64,000 bases of DNA from Luteimonas colneyensis (GTDB lineage Bacteria > Pseudomonadota > Gammaproteobacteria > Xanthomonadales > Xanthomonadaceae): positions 436,387 through 500,386 of the forward strand of contig NZ_JACSQJ010000001.1 in NCBI RefSeq assembly GCF_014836665.1. Direction: 5' to 3'. Shown in pieces: positions 21,773-30,780 of this stretch; position 1 is the first letter of the stretch, and each line of letters opens with the position of its first letter. The notes under the pieces were generated by a model, which worked only from the letters and a program-made list of their open reading frames with translations, did not search any database and was not told the origin of the DNA. A program made the position numbers and the translations under genes.

Positions 21773-22678
21773 TCAGCGCGCGTCAGGGTCGGCCCGGGGT
21801 TGCGGCGTCGCGGGCAGTTCGGGCGTGCTTTCGCTGAGGATGCGCAGGCTCTCCTCGGCGCGCCGGCGACGCGCTTCCGCGGCCTCCGGATCCTCCGGCT
21901 CGCCGTCCGCCAGCGCGTCCTGCGCGCCGCTGGCGCGCAGCGGGGTCCCGGGGAAGGCCTGCAGCGGATCGACCGGGCCCGAGGCATGCAGGCCGGGCCT
22001 GCACTCCCCCAGCAGCGCCCCGGCCGCGACGTCGTCGCCCGCGACTTCCTGCACCCGCACCGCGAGGCCGGTCACGTCGCCGTGCGTGGCCAGGCGCCGG
22101 CAGGCCTCGGCGATGGTCGAATGCCCGCCGCCGCGCGAGGACATCACCAGCAGCACGGTCATCCGGTCCACCCAGCCGGCTGCGCGCACGCCGGCGATGT
22201 CGGACACGTCGCGCCGCGCGGCTTCGCGACGGATCGCGCTGCCGCGATCGGCCAGCAGCACCTCGCGATGGACCCTGGCACCGAGGTCGGCGAGCCGCTC
22301 GGCGGCACCTTCGCCGTCACCGGCGCGCGCGTCGCGGCCGATGGCGTCGATGCCGTCGGGATCGCTCTCCGCGGCGTCGGGCGGGGTGTCGCCCGCGGCG
22401 GGCGCCGGGACCAGCGGCGGCCCGGCTGGCTCGCGATCACGCGCCTCCAATGGCCGCGCCCGGGTCACTGGAGGCGCGCTGGCCGCATCGGCCACGACCG
22501 GCACCGGAGTCGCATCGGCCTCGGGGCCCAGCCACTCGCGCACGTGGCGGTAGCCGAACCAGGGCAGCACCAGCACCAGCGCGATCGCCACCCGGAATGC
22601 ACGCCTGGCGCTGCGCCGCCGTCGCAGCGCGGAGCGGTCCGGCCAGTAGGGAGTCCTGCCCGGCCGGGTCCTGCTCAT
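21773..22678 (-). CDS. Single-pass membrane protein, unknown function
   Basis: The 301-residue protein begins with a basic N-terminus followed by one hydrophobic helix (FRVAIALVLVLPWFGY, about residues 25-40). The rest is an Asp/Glu/Ala-rich periplasmic or cytoplasmic part with no motif I recognise. RMTVLLVMSSRGGGHSTIAE is the most protein-like stretch. The start codon overlaps the stop of the DUF6164-like gene by four bases, so the two are coupled. Confidence 0.65.
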   Translation of the reverse strand: MSRTRPGRTPYWPDRSALRRRRSARRAFRVAIALVLVLPWFGYRHVREWLGPEADATPVPVVADAASAPPVTRARPLEARDREPAGPPLVPAPAAGDTPPDAAESDPDGIDAIGRDARAGDGEGAAERLADLGARVHREVLLADRGSAIRREAARRDVSDIAGVRAAGWVDRMTVLLVMSSRGGGHSTIAEACRRLATHGDVTGLAVRVQEVAGDDVAAGALLGECRPGLHASGPVDPLQAFPGTPLRASGAQDALADGEPEDPEAAEARRRRAEESLRILSESTPELPATPQPRADPDAR

Positions 22679-23049
22679 GTCCCCGCACGCCAGAGCAGGG
22701 CCACCGGCAGCGCCACCAGCAGCAGCAGGCCGGCGATGCCCAGCAGCACCGCGAGCACGCGCAGCGGCTCGCGGCGGAAGACCGCGGCGAAGGTGTCGGC
22801 GCTGCCGTCGGCCAGCGCGCGGGCGTGTTCGGCGCGCGCGCGCGCCTGGCGGGCGGCCTGGTAGTCGTCCATCAGCTGCCGTGCGCGCGGGTAATCGCCG
22901 TCCTCGGACACCCAGATCCCGCCGTGGGAGATTCCCCAGCGGCTGGGCCTGGTCTCGTGGAAGGCGATCCGGTGCTCGTCCAGGAACGCGCGGACATCGT
23001 CCGCCTCGTCCTCGGGCACCAGTCGCATGTTCAGCAGGAGCTTGGCCAT
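22675..23049 (-). CDS. DUF6164-like small membrane protein
   Basis: A 124-residue protein starting MAKLLLNMRLVPEDEADDVR. The soluble N-terminal half (to about residue 85) contains GISHGGIWVSEDGDYPRAR and resembles DUF6164, a family of unknown function. A C-terminal helix (VLAVLLGIAGLLLLVALPVAL) places the soluble part on one face of the inner membrane. It overlaps the next gene by four bases. Confidence 0.78.
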   Translation of the reverse strand: MAKLLLNMRLVPEDEADDVRAFLDEHRIAFHETRPSRWGISHGGIWVSEDGDYPRARQLMDDYQAARQARARAEHARALADGSADTFAAVFRREPLRVLAVLLGIAGLLLLVALPVALLWRAGT

Positions 23050-23110
23050 CGCGCAAGGATACCCGCGGCACATGGCAAGCGCGGGACCCCGTCCGCCGCG
23101 CCGCTGCGGA

Positions 23111-23731
23111 TCAGCCCCGGACGCCCAGTGCGCGCCGCAGGTTGTCGCGCGCCGCCGCGTCCAGGCGCGCATGGAAGAAGTCGCCCAGGTAGATGCGGTC
23201 GCGGCGCAGCAGTCCGCGCAGGAAGCGGCGCCGGTTGAGGCGGAACAGCCAGGCGGGGACCACGCCGCGGTACTCCTCGGCGATCGCGCGGTCATAGGCG
23301 TCGAAGACGTCCGGGGCCGCGCCGAGGATGGCCATGTCGCAGTCGAGGAAGTTGCGGCGGTCGTCGCCGTCCGGCCCGGTCCCGAGTTCGTCGGGCGACA
23401 GCGCGCCGTGCCGCGCCGTCAGTTCGATCAGCCCGGCGACATGGGCCGCGTCGAGGCCTTCGTCCGGCAGCCAGCGCGCGATCGCGGATGCCGCCAGTCC
23501 CGCCGAGCGCGCCTCGTTGTCGCGGCGGCCGGCCTCGTAGACCGCGTCGTGGTACAGCATCGCCAGCCAGGCCTCGCGCGGCCGCGCCCAGCCCGGTCCG
23601 GCCTCGACGGCCTCGAACAGCCGCAGCAGCGCTTCGACATGGCCGAAATGGTGGTAGGCCCGCGGTGGCGTGGCGTAGGCCGCGCGCAGTGCCTCCAGCA
23701 TGCCTGGCGGCAGCGGGATCAGCTGGCGCAT
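23111..23731 (-). CDS. HD-superfamily predicted metal-dependent phosphohydrolase
   Basis: The 206-residue protein has the HD-domain pattern of YHHFGHVEALL, then MLYHDAVYE (the HD pair) and the distal DCDMAILG, giving the H...HD...D metal ligand set. The substrate is unknown. It overlaps the end of the spermidine-synthase-like gene by 13 bases and is therefore probably co-translated with it. Confidence 0.85.
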   Translation of the reverse strand: MRQLIPLPPGMLEALRAAYATPPRAYHHFGHVEALLRLFEAVEAGPGWARPREAWLAMLYHDAVYEAGRRDNEARSAGLAASAIARWLPDEGLDAAHVAGLIELTARHGALSPDELGTGPDGDDRRNFLDCDMAILGAAPDVFDAYDRAIAEEYRGVVPAWLFRLNRRRFLRGLLRRDRIYLGDFFHARLDAAARDNLRRALGVRG

Positions 23732-24555
23732 GCCGACGACCCGGCGTCGCGTGCGCGCAGGACGCGGGCGATCCGCTCCAGCACGCCCGCCAGCTCGCGC
23801 CGCGCCGGCGCGGGCAGCGCCGCATGCACGGCCGCGACGCAGGCATCGCGGCCATCCGGCGCGGCCCCGGTCCAGGCGAAGGCGACGCGGTTGCTCATCT
23901 TCTCTTCCTCCACCACCAGCACGTGCTCCGCCCCGAAGGCTTCCCGCAGCCGCTCGATGCGCGGCGCCGGGTCATCGCCGTGCAGGTTGCTGGCCATCAC
24001 GCCGCCCGGCGCGAGTGCGTCCCGGCAGGCCGCGTGGAAGCCCGGCGTCGACAGCGCGGCGGGGATGCCGGATGCGTCGTAGCCGTCCACCAGCAGCAGG
24101 TCGTAGCGCCCGGGACGCGCGGCGACGAAGCGCGCACCGTCGTCCAGCACCACCTCCAGCCGCGCATCGTCGTCGGGAATGCCGAACTCGCGGCGGAGCG
24201 CGATCACCCCGGGATGGTTCTCCACCACCTCCAGCCGGGCCTGCGCGAGGTGGCGGTGCAGGAACTTCACCTGCGAGCCCCCGCCCAGGCCGACGATGCC
24301 GATGCGCGCCGGGCATGGCTGCCACAGCAGCGCCGCGAGCATGGTGCGGGTGTAGTCGATCAGCAGGCGGTCGGGTTCGGCGCCCCGCATGCGGCTCTGG
24401 GTCTGGCCGCGCCGGAATTGCAGCGATACATAGCCGTCGTGGCGGTGCAGGCGCGCGGGCGGCAGCGGCAGACCGGTCGGATCCACGCCTCCCGTCCCGC
24501 GCAGGCGCGCGAACCACGAGGACAGCCAGCCCGACGCCCCTCCCTTCCCTGCCAC
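23719..24555 (-). CDS. Spermidine synthase-like methyltransferase-fold protein
   Basis: The 278-residue protein has the Rossmann motif of the spermidine synthase family, IGIVGLGGGSQVKFL, followed by acidic VVENHPGVIALRREFG and LVDGYDASGIPAAL. True spermidine synthases use an Asp-rich gatekeeper around GGxGx and a YHE motif that I do not see, so it may act on another substrate. The family is often annotated only by fold. It overlaps the HD-domain gene. Confidence 0.78.
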   Translation of the reverse strand: MAGKGGASGWLSSWFARLRGTGGVDPTGLPLPPARLHRHDGYVSLQFRRGQTQSRMRGAEPDRLLIDYTRTMLAALLWQPCPARIGIVGLGGGSQVKFLHRHLAQARLEVVENHPGVIALRREFGIPDDDARLEVVLDDGARFVAARPGRYDLLLVDGYDASGIPAALSTPGFHAACRDALAPGGVMASNLHGDDPAPRIERLREAFGAEHVLVVEEEKMSNRVAFAWTGAAPDGRDACVAAVHAALPAPARRELAGVLERIARVLRARDAGSSACAS

Positions 24556-24599
24556 CGTGTGCTCCCTCGCCTGCGGACGCGCAGCCTAGCGCACCCGGC

Positions 24600-24866
24600 T
24601 CAGCGCAGCTGGCTGTCCTTGCTGCCGCGGCGGTTGTAGCCGGCGTGGCCGGCCTCTTCCTCGTCGAGGGCAGACTGGCAGGCCACGCACAGGCGCACGC
24701 CCGGCACCGCGTTCCGCCTCGCCTCGGGGATCGGCGCGTCGCATTCCTCGCAGGTCGCCCGCCCCGGCCCATGGCCAAGGCGGCTGCGCGCGCGTTCGAT
24801 GGCGTCCTTCACGGTCGCGTCGATCTGGTCCTGCACGGCGCCGTCGCCGGCCCAGCCGGTGGCCAT
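24600..24866 (-). CDS. ybiI: DksA/TraR-type zinc-finger protein YbiI
   Basis: An 88-residue protein, the same length as E. coli YbiI. It opens MATGWAGDGAVQDQIDAT and ends with the nearly invariant GYNRRGSKDSQLR. The C4 zinc finger is CEECDAPIPEAR...RLCVACQ. DksA/TraR proteins bind in the RNA polymerase secondary channel, but YbiI lacks the long coiled coil and its role is unknown. The start at 24,866 matches the family start. Confidence 0.93.
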   Translation of the reverse strand: MATGWAGDGAVQDQIDATVKDAIERARSRLGHGPGRATCEECDAPIPEARRNAVPGVRLCVACQSALDEEEAGHAGYNRRGSKDSQLR

Positions 24867-25004
24867 GGTCTGCTCCTGCACGATGGGGGTCCGAACCCGC
24901 GTTATCGGGGCGAAGGACGGTTCACGCAAGGGCGCGCGACGCCGGCCCCCAGCGCGCGGACGGCTGCGAGCGCCCCCTTCACGAGCGCATGCGACCATTC
25001 CCGC

Positions 25005-26372
25005 ATGCGTGCAGACCTCACCAGAACCTTCGCCGCCCTCCTGTTCATACTGGTCTCCGCCACCGGCACGACCCATGCCCAGGAGCCCGCTACACCCCCG
25101 GCCAGCGCCGACGAGGCGCCCGCCCCCGGACCCGATTCCGCCGCCCACGACCTCGTCGAGAGCCGTCGCCTGGCCCGGCGCCTGCAGGACACCGCCGGCC
25201 TGGCCGACGTCTCGGTCACCGTGCACGACGGCGTCGCCGCGCTGCAGGGCGTGGTCCTGGCCCCCGAGGACCGCGAGCGTGCCGAACAGGTGGCCGCCCA
25301 GCATCCGGGCATCGAGCGCGTCGACAACGGGGTGACGCTGAGCACGCGTTTCACCGATCGCATCGCCACCGCGTCCGAGCTGGCCGTCGACAAGGTGACC
25401 CGGCTGCTCGCCGCGCTGCCGCTGCTGCTGGTGGCGATCGTCGTGGTGGCCCTGGCCTGGGCCTTCGGCAAGTGGCTGGGGCGTCGCCTCGGCCGTCGCA
25501 TCGCAAGCCGCAACTGGCAGGCGGAGAATCCGTTCTTCGCCACCCTGGTGCAGCAGCTGGTGCAGTGGCTGGTGCTGCTCGCCGGGGTGCTCATCGCGCT
25601 TGACCTGCTCGGCGCCACCGCGCTGGTGGGCGCGGTGATGGGTTCGGCCGGAGTGCTCGGCCTGGCGCTGGGCTTCGCGTTCAAGGACATCGCCGAGAAC
25701 TACGTGGCCGGCGTGCTGCTCAGCATCCGCCGCCCCTTCGCGCCCGGCGAGTCGCTGCGCATCGACGATACCCACGAGGGCAAGGTGGCCGCGCTGACCT
25801 CGCGCGCGACCGTGCTGGTCACGCACGACGGCAACCGCCTCACCCTGCCGAACGCGCTGGTGTTCAAGTCGGTGGTGCTCAACTTCTCCAGCAACCCCAA
25901 GCGGCGGCTGGAGTTCACCATTCCGCTCGACGTCGAGGAGTCGATCCGCCGCGTGCAGGAACTGGCGCTGGGCGCGATCCGGTCGATCGACGGCGTGGCC
26001 GCCGATCCGGGACCGTCCTGGACCGTGGACGCCTACGACGCCGGCGGGATCACGCTGCGCTTCTTCGCCTGGGTCGACCAGCGCCAGAGCGACATCGGCA
26101 AGGTGCGCAGCGAGGCGATCCACGCGGTCCGCACCTGCCTGGCCAGCGCCGGGGTCAGGACGCCCCGCAACATCCAGTACACCACCGAGCTGGTGGACGA
26201 CCCGCCCGCATCCAGCCCGGCGCACCCGGCCGGCCACGCCGGCGACGGCGTCGCCGACACATCGGTCAACCACGACCTGGACGAACACCTGGTCGCGGAA
26301 CAGCGCGCGCACGCGGGCGAGGACCTGCTTCCCGAAGAGACGGCCGGCACCGCCGCACCGCCACCGGGCTGA
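25005..26372 (+). CDS. MscS-family mechanosensitive channel with N-terminal BON domain
   Basis: A 455-residue protein with a signal peptide (LLFILVSATGTTHA). A BON-like domain lies at about residues 48-110 (VSVTVHDGVAALQGVVL and VDNGVTL), followed by membrane helices at about residues 130-160, 180-205 and 210-240. The MscS pore and beta-domain signatures are LGLALGFAFKDIAENYVAGV and VTHDGNRLTLPNALV. The last 60 residues are polar and Ala/Pro/His-rich. MscS channels release solutes on osmotic downshock; a BON domain suggests contact with the periplasm or lipid. The start at 25,005 gives a clean signal peptide. Confidence 0.88.
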   Translation: MRADLTRTFAALLFILVSATGTTHAQEPATPPASADEAPAPGPDSAAHDLVESRRLARRLQDTAGLADVSVTVHDGVAALQGVVLAPEDRERAEQVAAQHPGIERVDNGVTLSTRFTDRIATASELAVDKVTRLLAALPLLLVAIVVVALAWAFGKWLGRRLGRRIASRNWQAENPFFATLVQQLVQWLVLLAGVLIALDLLGATALVGAVMGSAGVLGLALGFAFKDIAENYVAGVLLSIRRPFAPGESLRIDDTHEGKVAALTSRATVLVTHDGNRLTLPNALVFKSVVLNFSSNPKRRLEFTIPLDVEESIRRVQELALGAIRSIDGVAADPGPSWTVDAYDAGGITLRFFAWVDQRQSDIGKVRSEAIHAVRTCLASAGVRTPRNIQYTTELVDDPPASSPAHPAGHAGDGVADTSVNHDLDEHLVAEQRAHAGEDLLPEETAGTAAPPPG

Positions 26373-26559
26373 TTCGGAGTTTTCCTACCCCGTAATGGAG
26401 AAGCGCCCGACGGGCCTGCGGACCGCCGCGGCGCAAGCTTGCGGATGCCCCGGCAGCACGGCCCTGCACCGGTCACGGATGCCGCTCAGCAATGGAATGG
26501 CCGCGACCTTGAGCAAGTCGTGAAGCTGGGCCGGGGCTCCAAACCAGCGAGGCGCGCCA

Positions 26560-26796
26560 ATGGTCGAGATCAAGCAGATTGCGGCGGGTTTCCAGGTCTC
26601 CGGCGCGACGTACGACGAGGTCTTCCACAGCCGCTTCAAGGCGACCATGGCAGCCCACGCGGTCGCGCTCGGCGACGCCACCGCCAGCGGCCGGCCGGTC
26701 GCCATCGTCATGCCCGGCGACTGGGGCGACACCATCCTGGTGGAACCGGGGCCGATGCCCGGAACCCCGCACAGGTCGAACGCCGCCGCCGGCTGA
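26560..26796 (+). CDS. Small hypothetical protein
   Basis: A 78-residue reading frame starting MVEIKQIAAGFQVSGATYDE with GAGG about 10 bases upstream. The first 60 residues look like a compact folded domain (RPVAIVMPGDWGDTILVE); the last 15 are low-complexity. I do not recognise the family. The 187-base gap before it shows nothing else. Confidence 0.5.
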   Translation: MVEIKQIAAGFQVSGATYDEVFHSRFKATMAAHAVALGDATASGRPVAIVMPGDWGDTILVEPGPMPGTPHRSNAAAG

Positions 26797-26814
26797 GCCG
26801 CGGCGGAACCGGAG

Positions 26815-27276
26815 CTACTCTTCCGGCGGCCGCGGAGGCGGCGTGCCGGCCGGACGCGCGCAGCCCGGCGCCGGCCCGACGCCGTCGATGGTCACGTCGC
26901 CCGCATGCGGAAACTCCGCACCCGACATGCTGTCCTGGCAGGGACCCGGCCTCAGCGTCACCGAGATCGTGCCCGCCGCGTCGCGGGCGTGGACCACGCG
27001 CGCGTCCTCGCCTTCATCCCGGCGCTCGATGCTAAAACGCCGACCATCCACCTCGGGACCATCCAGGACCACCTCGCCACCCTCCACGCGCGCCTGCCAG
27101 AAGGGCTCGTTGGTGGACACCACGAACTCCGCCGGCAGCGTCGGCGCGGGTGCCGCGGGTGTCGCGGGCGCGGGCGCGTCGGTCGCCGCTGCCGGATCAC
27201 CGGCGGCCGGGGCACGGTCGCAGCCGGCCAGCGGCAGCGCCGCGATCAACAGGGTGGTCATCAGTGCGCGGTCCAT
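26815..27276 (-). CDS. Lipoprotein resembling COG3650
   Basis: A 153-residue protein starting at 27,276 with lipobox LPLAGC (about residues 14-19), then an Ala/Pro/Asp linker. The folded part has STNEPFWQARVEGGEVVLD and IERRDEG, a pattern of the COG3650 group of uncharacterised membrane proteins with a conserved EPFW. Two Cys residues (GPCQDSM, APGCARP) might pair. Function unknown. The upstream in-frame ATG at 27,336 would give a non-signal start. Confidence 0.72.
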   Translation of the reverse strand: MDRALMTTLLIAALPLAGCDRAPAAGDPAAATDAPAPATPAAPAPTLPAEFVVSTNEPFWQARVEGGEVVLDGPEVDGRRFSIERRDEGEDARVVHARDAAGTISVTLRPGPCQDSMSGAEFPHAGDVTIDGVGPAPGCARPAGTPPPRPPEE

Positions 27277-27332
27277 CGGGAGCCTCTCGCGATCCGGGCG
27301 GGACAGCATGCCCGATCGGCGCGGCGCGGGCG

Positions 27333-28598
27333 TCACGCCGGCATCGACAGCCAGCGCAGCACGCCCGCCGCGGCCACGTGGGCGCTGGCGTAGCAGGCGG
27401 TGAGCAGGTAGCCGCCGGTCGGCGCCTCCCAGTCGAGCATTTCGCCGGCGGCGAAGGTGCCGGGACGCGCGCGCAGCATCAGCTGCCTGTCCAGCGCTTC
27501 CAGGCGGATGCCGCCGGCACTGCTGATGGCCTCGTCGATCGGCCGCGCGCGGAGCAGGCGCAGCGGGAGGCGCTTGGCCGCCGCCGCGACGACGGCCGGG
27601 TCGTGCATGGCGTCGGCGCCCAGCACCTCGCGCAGCAGGCCGGCCCTGGCGCCGTCGATGCCCGCGGCGCGGCGGAGGTGCTCGGACACGCTGCGCTTGC
27701 CGCGCGGACGCGCCAGTTCGTGCTGGAGCCTCGCCAGCTCGCGGCCGGGGACCAGGTCCAGCTCCAGGATCGCGTGGCCCTCACGGGCGATGCGCTCGCG
27801 CAGCGGTGCCGAGATGGCATACACCAGGCTGCCCTCGATGCCGTGCTCCGACACCACGCACTCGCCCTGCAGCGCATGCGCGCTGCCGTCGACCTCGCGC
27901 CAGTGCGCGATGACCGGCTTCAGCGGCGCGCCGGCGTGCCTGGCGGCGAAATGCGGCGACCAGCCGACGTCAAAGCCGCAGTTGGCCGGCTGCAGCGGCG
28001 CCACCTCGATCCCGGCGTCGCGCAGCAGCGCCTGCCACGCGCCGTCGGAGCCGAGCTGCGGCCAGCTGCCGCCGCCCAGCGCCAGCACCGTGGCGTCGGC
28101 GTCGAAGGCGAGCCCGCCGTCGGGCGTGTCGAAGCGCAGGCGGCCGTCGTCCGCCCAGCCCGTCCAGCGATGGTGGACGTGGAGGTGCACGCCCTGCGCC
28201 CGCAGGCGCCGCACCCAGCCGCGCAGCAGCGGTGCCGCCTTCAGGTCGTCCGGGAATACGCGTCCTGAGCTGCCGACGAAGGTCGGCACGCCCAGGCCGA
28301 GCGCCCAGGCGCGCAGCGCGTCGGCGTCGAAGGCCTCGAGCCAGGACGCGACCTCGCCCGCGCGTTCGCGGTAGCGGCTGGCGAACAGCGCCGGAGGATC
28401 GGAGTGCGTGAGGTTGAGCCCGCCCTTGCCGGCCACCAGGAACTTGCGGCCCGCCGACCCCTTGGCCTCGAAGACATGGACCTCGCAGCCCGCCGCGCGC
28501 AGCCGTTCGGCCGCGAACAGCCCCGCTGTTCCACCTCCGACCACGGCGACGCGGCGGCGTCCGGCCTGGGCCGCCCCGCTGGCCGTCGTCTCGCCCAC
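27333..28598 (-). CDS. TIGR03862-type flavoprotein (HI0933 superfamily)
   Basis: The 421-residue protein carries VAVVGGGTAGLFAAERL (FAD), AGRKFLVAGKGGLNLTHSD and the C-terminal GEMLDWEAPTGGYLLTACYA, all family signatures. It is related to but clearly different from the HI0933-type protein at 19,924, with GKGGLN where the other has GGGRCN. Reaction unknown. It is followed leftward by the COG3650-like lipoprotein and preceded by yjdM. Confidence 0.9.
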   Translation of the reverse strand: MGETTASGAAQAGRRRVAVVGGGTAGLFAAERLRAAGCEVHVFEAKGSAGRKFLVAGKGGLNLTHSDPPALFASRYRERAGEVASWLEAFDADALRAWALGLGVPTFVGSSGRVFPDDLKAAPLLRGWVRRLRAQGVHLHVHHRWTGWADDGRLRFDTPDGGLAFDADATVLALGGGSWPQLGSDGAWQALLRDAGIEVAPLQPANCGFDVGWSPHFAARHAGAPLKPVIAHWREVDGSAHALQGECVVSEHGIEGSLVYAISAPLRERIAREGHAILELDLVPGRELARLQHELARPRGKRSVSEHLRRAAGIDGARAGLLREVLGADAMHDPAVVAAAAKRLPLRLLRARPIDEAISSAGGIRLEALDRQLMLRARPGTFAAGEMLDWEAPTGGYLLTACYASAHVAAAGVLRWLSMPA

Positions 28599-28605
28599 GG
28601 GATCC

Positions 28606-28950
28606 TCAGGCCTTGCGCAGGAAGCAGGTCTTCAGCACCAGGTCCCTGATCCTGTCGGAGTGGCCTTCGATGTGCTCGGCGTCATCCTCGACCAGGCGGA
28701 TGTTGCGGATCACCGTGCCCTGCTTGAGCGGGATCGACGATCCCTTGACCTTGAGGTCCTTGATCACGACCACGGTGTCGCCGGCCGCGAGCGGGTTGCC
28801 GTTGACGTCACGCACCACCGGGGCGTCGCCCGCCGCGTCGCCGCCCTCGCCCGGCGCCCACTCGTGGCCGCAGTCGGCGCAGACCAGCAGCGCGCCGTCG
28901 GCATAGGTGTTCTCGAGGCCGCATTGCGGGCAGGCGGGGATGGCGGGCAT
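28606..28950 (-). CDS. yjdM: Zinc-ribbon protein YjdM/PhnA family
   Basis: A 114-residue protein with an N-terminal zinc ribbon (CPQCGLENTYADG...LVCADCGHEW), then the PhnA-type SH3-like domain (GDTVVVIKDLKVKGSSIPLK and TVIRNIRLVED) ending LKTCFLRKA. E. coli YjdM was once linked to phosphonate use by position; its real function is unknown. Seven bases separate its stop from the flavoprotein start, so they are probably co-transcribed. Confidence 0.93.
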   Translation of the reverse strand: MPAIPACPQCGLENTYADGALLVCADCGHEWAPGEGGDAAGDAPVVRDVNGNPLAAGDTVVVIKDLKVKGSSIPLKQGTVIRNIRLVEDDAEHIEGHSDRIRDLVLKTCFLRKA

Positions 28951-28977
28951 GGCGGCTCCGGAGCAAGGTGGGGCCGT

Positions 28978-30237
28978 TCATTGTAGCCGCGGGGCTCCGT
29001 GTAACCTTGGCCGCAGGACCTCGAAGCCGCGGCGCAGTCGCTGCAGCGGGGTCGGATCCACGGGTCCGTCGTCGAGCAGCGCATCGGCCAGCGCGCGCCG
29101 CAGCGGCGGCAGCACACGCCCGGCCCCGATGATCGCGCGGCGCAGCGGCCGCAGCGGCAGGCGGTCGTCGGTGAACACGCGCACCACCAGCCCCGTGCCG
29201 AGGAACAGCGTCGCGCAGCCGACGCGGTGCCGGCGCTGGTAGCGCGCGAGCATCGCCGGTTCGGCGGGATCACCGTTCAGGGCCATCGAATCGGCCACGG
29301 CCGACGCCAACCGCTCGACGCTGGCCAGCCCGAGGTTGAAACCGTGCGCGGTCACCGGATGCATCCCCACCGCCGCGTCGCCCACCAGGGCGAAGCGCGG
29401 GCCGGCGAAGCGGTGCGCCCAGGTCGCCACCAGCGGATAGGCGTGCACCCGGCCCTCGAGCGCCATCGCGCCGAAGCGGCCGTGGTAGCGCGCTTCCAGC
29501 TCGCGCGCGTACGCGTCGGGCGCGAGCGCCAGCAGCGCCTCCGCCTCCGCACCGGTCACCGTGAGCACCGCCGAGGCGAGTCCGTCGTTGAGCGGCAGCA
29601 GCGCGCGCGTCTGTCCCTGTCCGAACCACTCCCAGGCCACGCCGTCGTGGCCCTGGGCCAGGCGCACGCGGCAGACCAGCATGGTCTTGCCGAAGTCGTG
29701 CATGGCCACCGGGACGCCCAGCGCGCGGCGCGTGGACGAGAAGCGGCTGTCGGCCGCGACCAGCAGCGGCGCCTCGAAGCGCCGGCCGTCCTCGAGCACC
29801 ACCTCCGCCCTGCGCGAGCCGGCCGCCACCGAGGCCACGCGCGCGTCGAAGTGCACGCGGATCCGCGGATCGGCCTCGACCACGCCCCAGGCCGCGGCGC
29901 GGATGTCGCTGTTCGCGACCAGGCTCCCCAGCGCCTCGTGCCCGAACGGTCCGGCATCGACCTCGAAGCCCTCGCCGGCGTCGCCGTCGGCGACCCGCGC
30001 GCGCACCAGCGGTGCCACCTTCGCGGCGTCGATGCGATCGAGGATGCCCAGCTCGCGAAGCAGTCGCATCGAGGACCGGGTCATCGCGATCTCGCGGCCG
30101 TCGGGCGCCGGCTCAGCGATCGCGGCGCGGGGCTGCCGCTCGATGACATCGACGCGCAGGCCGCGCATTGACAGCGCGCGCGCCAGCGACAGGCCGGCCG
30201 GGCCGGCTCCGATGACGAGGATGGATGGCTCGGACAT
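28978..30237 (-). CDS. FAD-dependent aromatic hydroxylase, UbiM-like
   Basis: The 419-residue protein has the UbiH/UbiF/Coq6 flavin hydroxylase pattern: ILVIGAGPAGLSLARALS (FAD), then GRRFEAPLLVAADSRFSSTR and the ribityl-binding FALVGDAAVGMHPVTAHGF. HPVTAHGFN near the second FAD motif resembles UbiM, a 5-hydroxylase in ubiquinone synthesis. No other ubi gene lies nearby, so a hydroxylase acting on another ring is possible. Start at 30,237 puts the FAD motif at residue 5. Confidence 0.8.
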   Translation of the reverse strand: MSEPSILVIGAGPAGLSLARALSMRGLRVDVIERQPRAAIAEPAPDGREIAMTRSSMRLLRELGILDRIDAAKVAPLVRARVADGDAGEGFEVDAGPFGHEALGSLVANSDIRAAAWGVVEADPRIRVHFDARVASVAAGSRRAEVVLEDGRRFEAPLLVAADSRFSSTRRALGVPVAMHDFGKTMLVCRVRLAQGHDGVAWEWFGQGQTRALLPLNDGLASAVLTVTGAEAEALLALAPDAYARELEARYHGRFGAMALEGRVHAYPLVATWAHRFAGPRFALVGDAAVGMHPVTAHGFNLGLASVERLASAVADSMALNGDPAEPAMLARYQRRHRVGCATLFLGTGLVVRVFTDDRLPLRPLRRAIIGAGRVLPPLRRALADALLDDGPVDPTPLQRLRRGFEVLRPRLHGAPRLQ

Positions 30238-30306
30238 GCAAGCGCTCCGGATCAGGCGGGAGCGTACAAGCCTAGGCGGGCCGGCAACTGCCGACCCTGA
30301 CCGCGG

Positions 30307-30588
30307 TCAAGCCGTGGAACGCTCCCGCGCGGCGGCGTGCACCGCCGGCTCGGCCAGGAAGCGCCCCACCTGGTACCACACCAGCACCGCGCCGGTCCCG
30401 ATGAGCAGCGCGTAGAGCCCGTTCCCGGGCTGCAGGACGTACAAGGCACCCGCCAATCCGGCCGTTACCACCAGCCAGGCCCATGCCTGCCAGCGCTGCA
30501 GGAGCGCGCGCCGCGTCTCGCGGCCGATGATGTCCCTCGCCATTGCGGCGGGAATCCCGTACTCCTCGCTGATCACTTCCGGATGCAT
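30307..30588 (-). CDS. Small two-helix membrane protein, unknown
   Basis: A 93-residue protein with a soluble N-terminus (MHPEVISEEYGIPAAMARDI) and two helices (WAWLVVTAGLAGALYVL and LYALLIGTGAVLVWYQV). No family recognised. It lies upstream of the UbiM-like gene in the same direction and 69 bases away. Confidence 0.6.
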   Translation of the reverse strand: MHPEVISEEYGIPAAMARDIIGRETRRALLQRWQAWAWLVVTAGLAGALYVLQPGNGLYALLIGTGAVLVWYQVGRFLAEPAVHAAARERSTA

Positions 30589-30713
30589 CGCGTGGCTGGC
30601 TCCTGTGGCTGTTCGGACTGCGGACCTCGGATAGAGCGGACGACGTGGGGTACCCGATTACGCCACGGAACGGGGGGCGATGGAAAGGGGGCGGCGGCGC
30701 AGGCGCCTGAAAC

Positions 30714-30747
30714 GGCGAAGGGCAGGCCGCTTGGCCTGCCCTTCGCC
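30714..30747 (-). terminator. Strong hairpin, likely terminator of the M13 peptidase gene
   Basis: A perfect 15-bp stem (30,714-30,728 with 30,733-30,747) and a 4-base loop lie 33 bases past the stop of the leftward M13 peptidase gene. Minus-strand sequence after it reads GTTTC, a weak T-run. A factor-independent terminator is the simplest reading. Confidence 0.75.
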
Positions 30748-30780
30748 TCCACCGGCGGGCGGATCACCGCCCTCGTGGCC

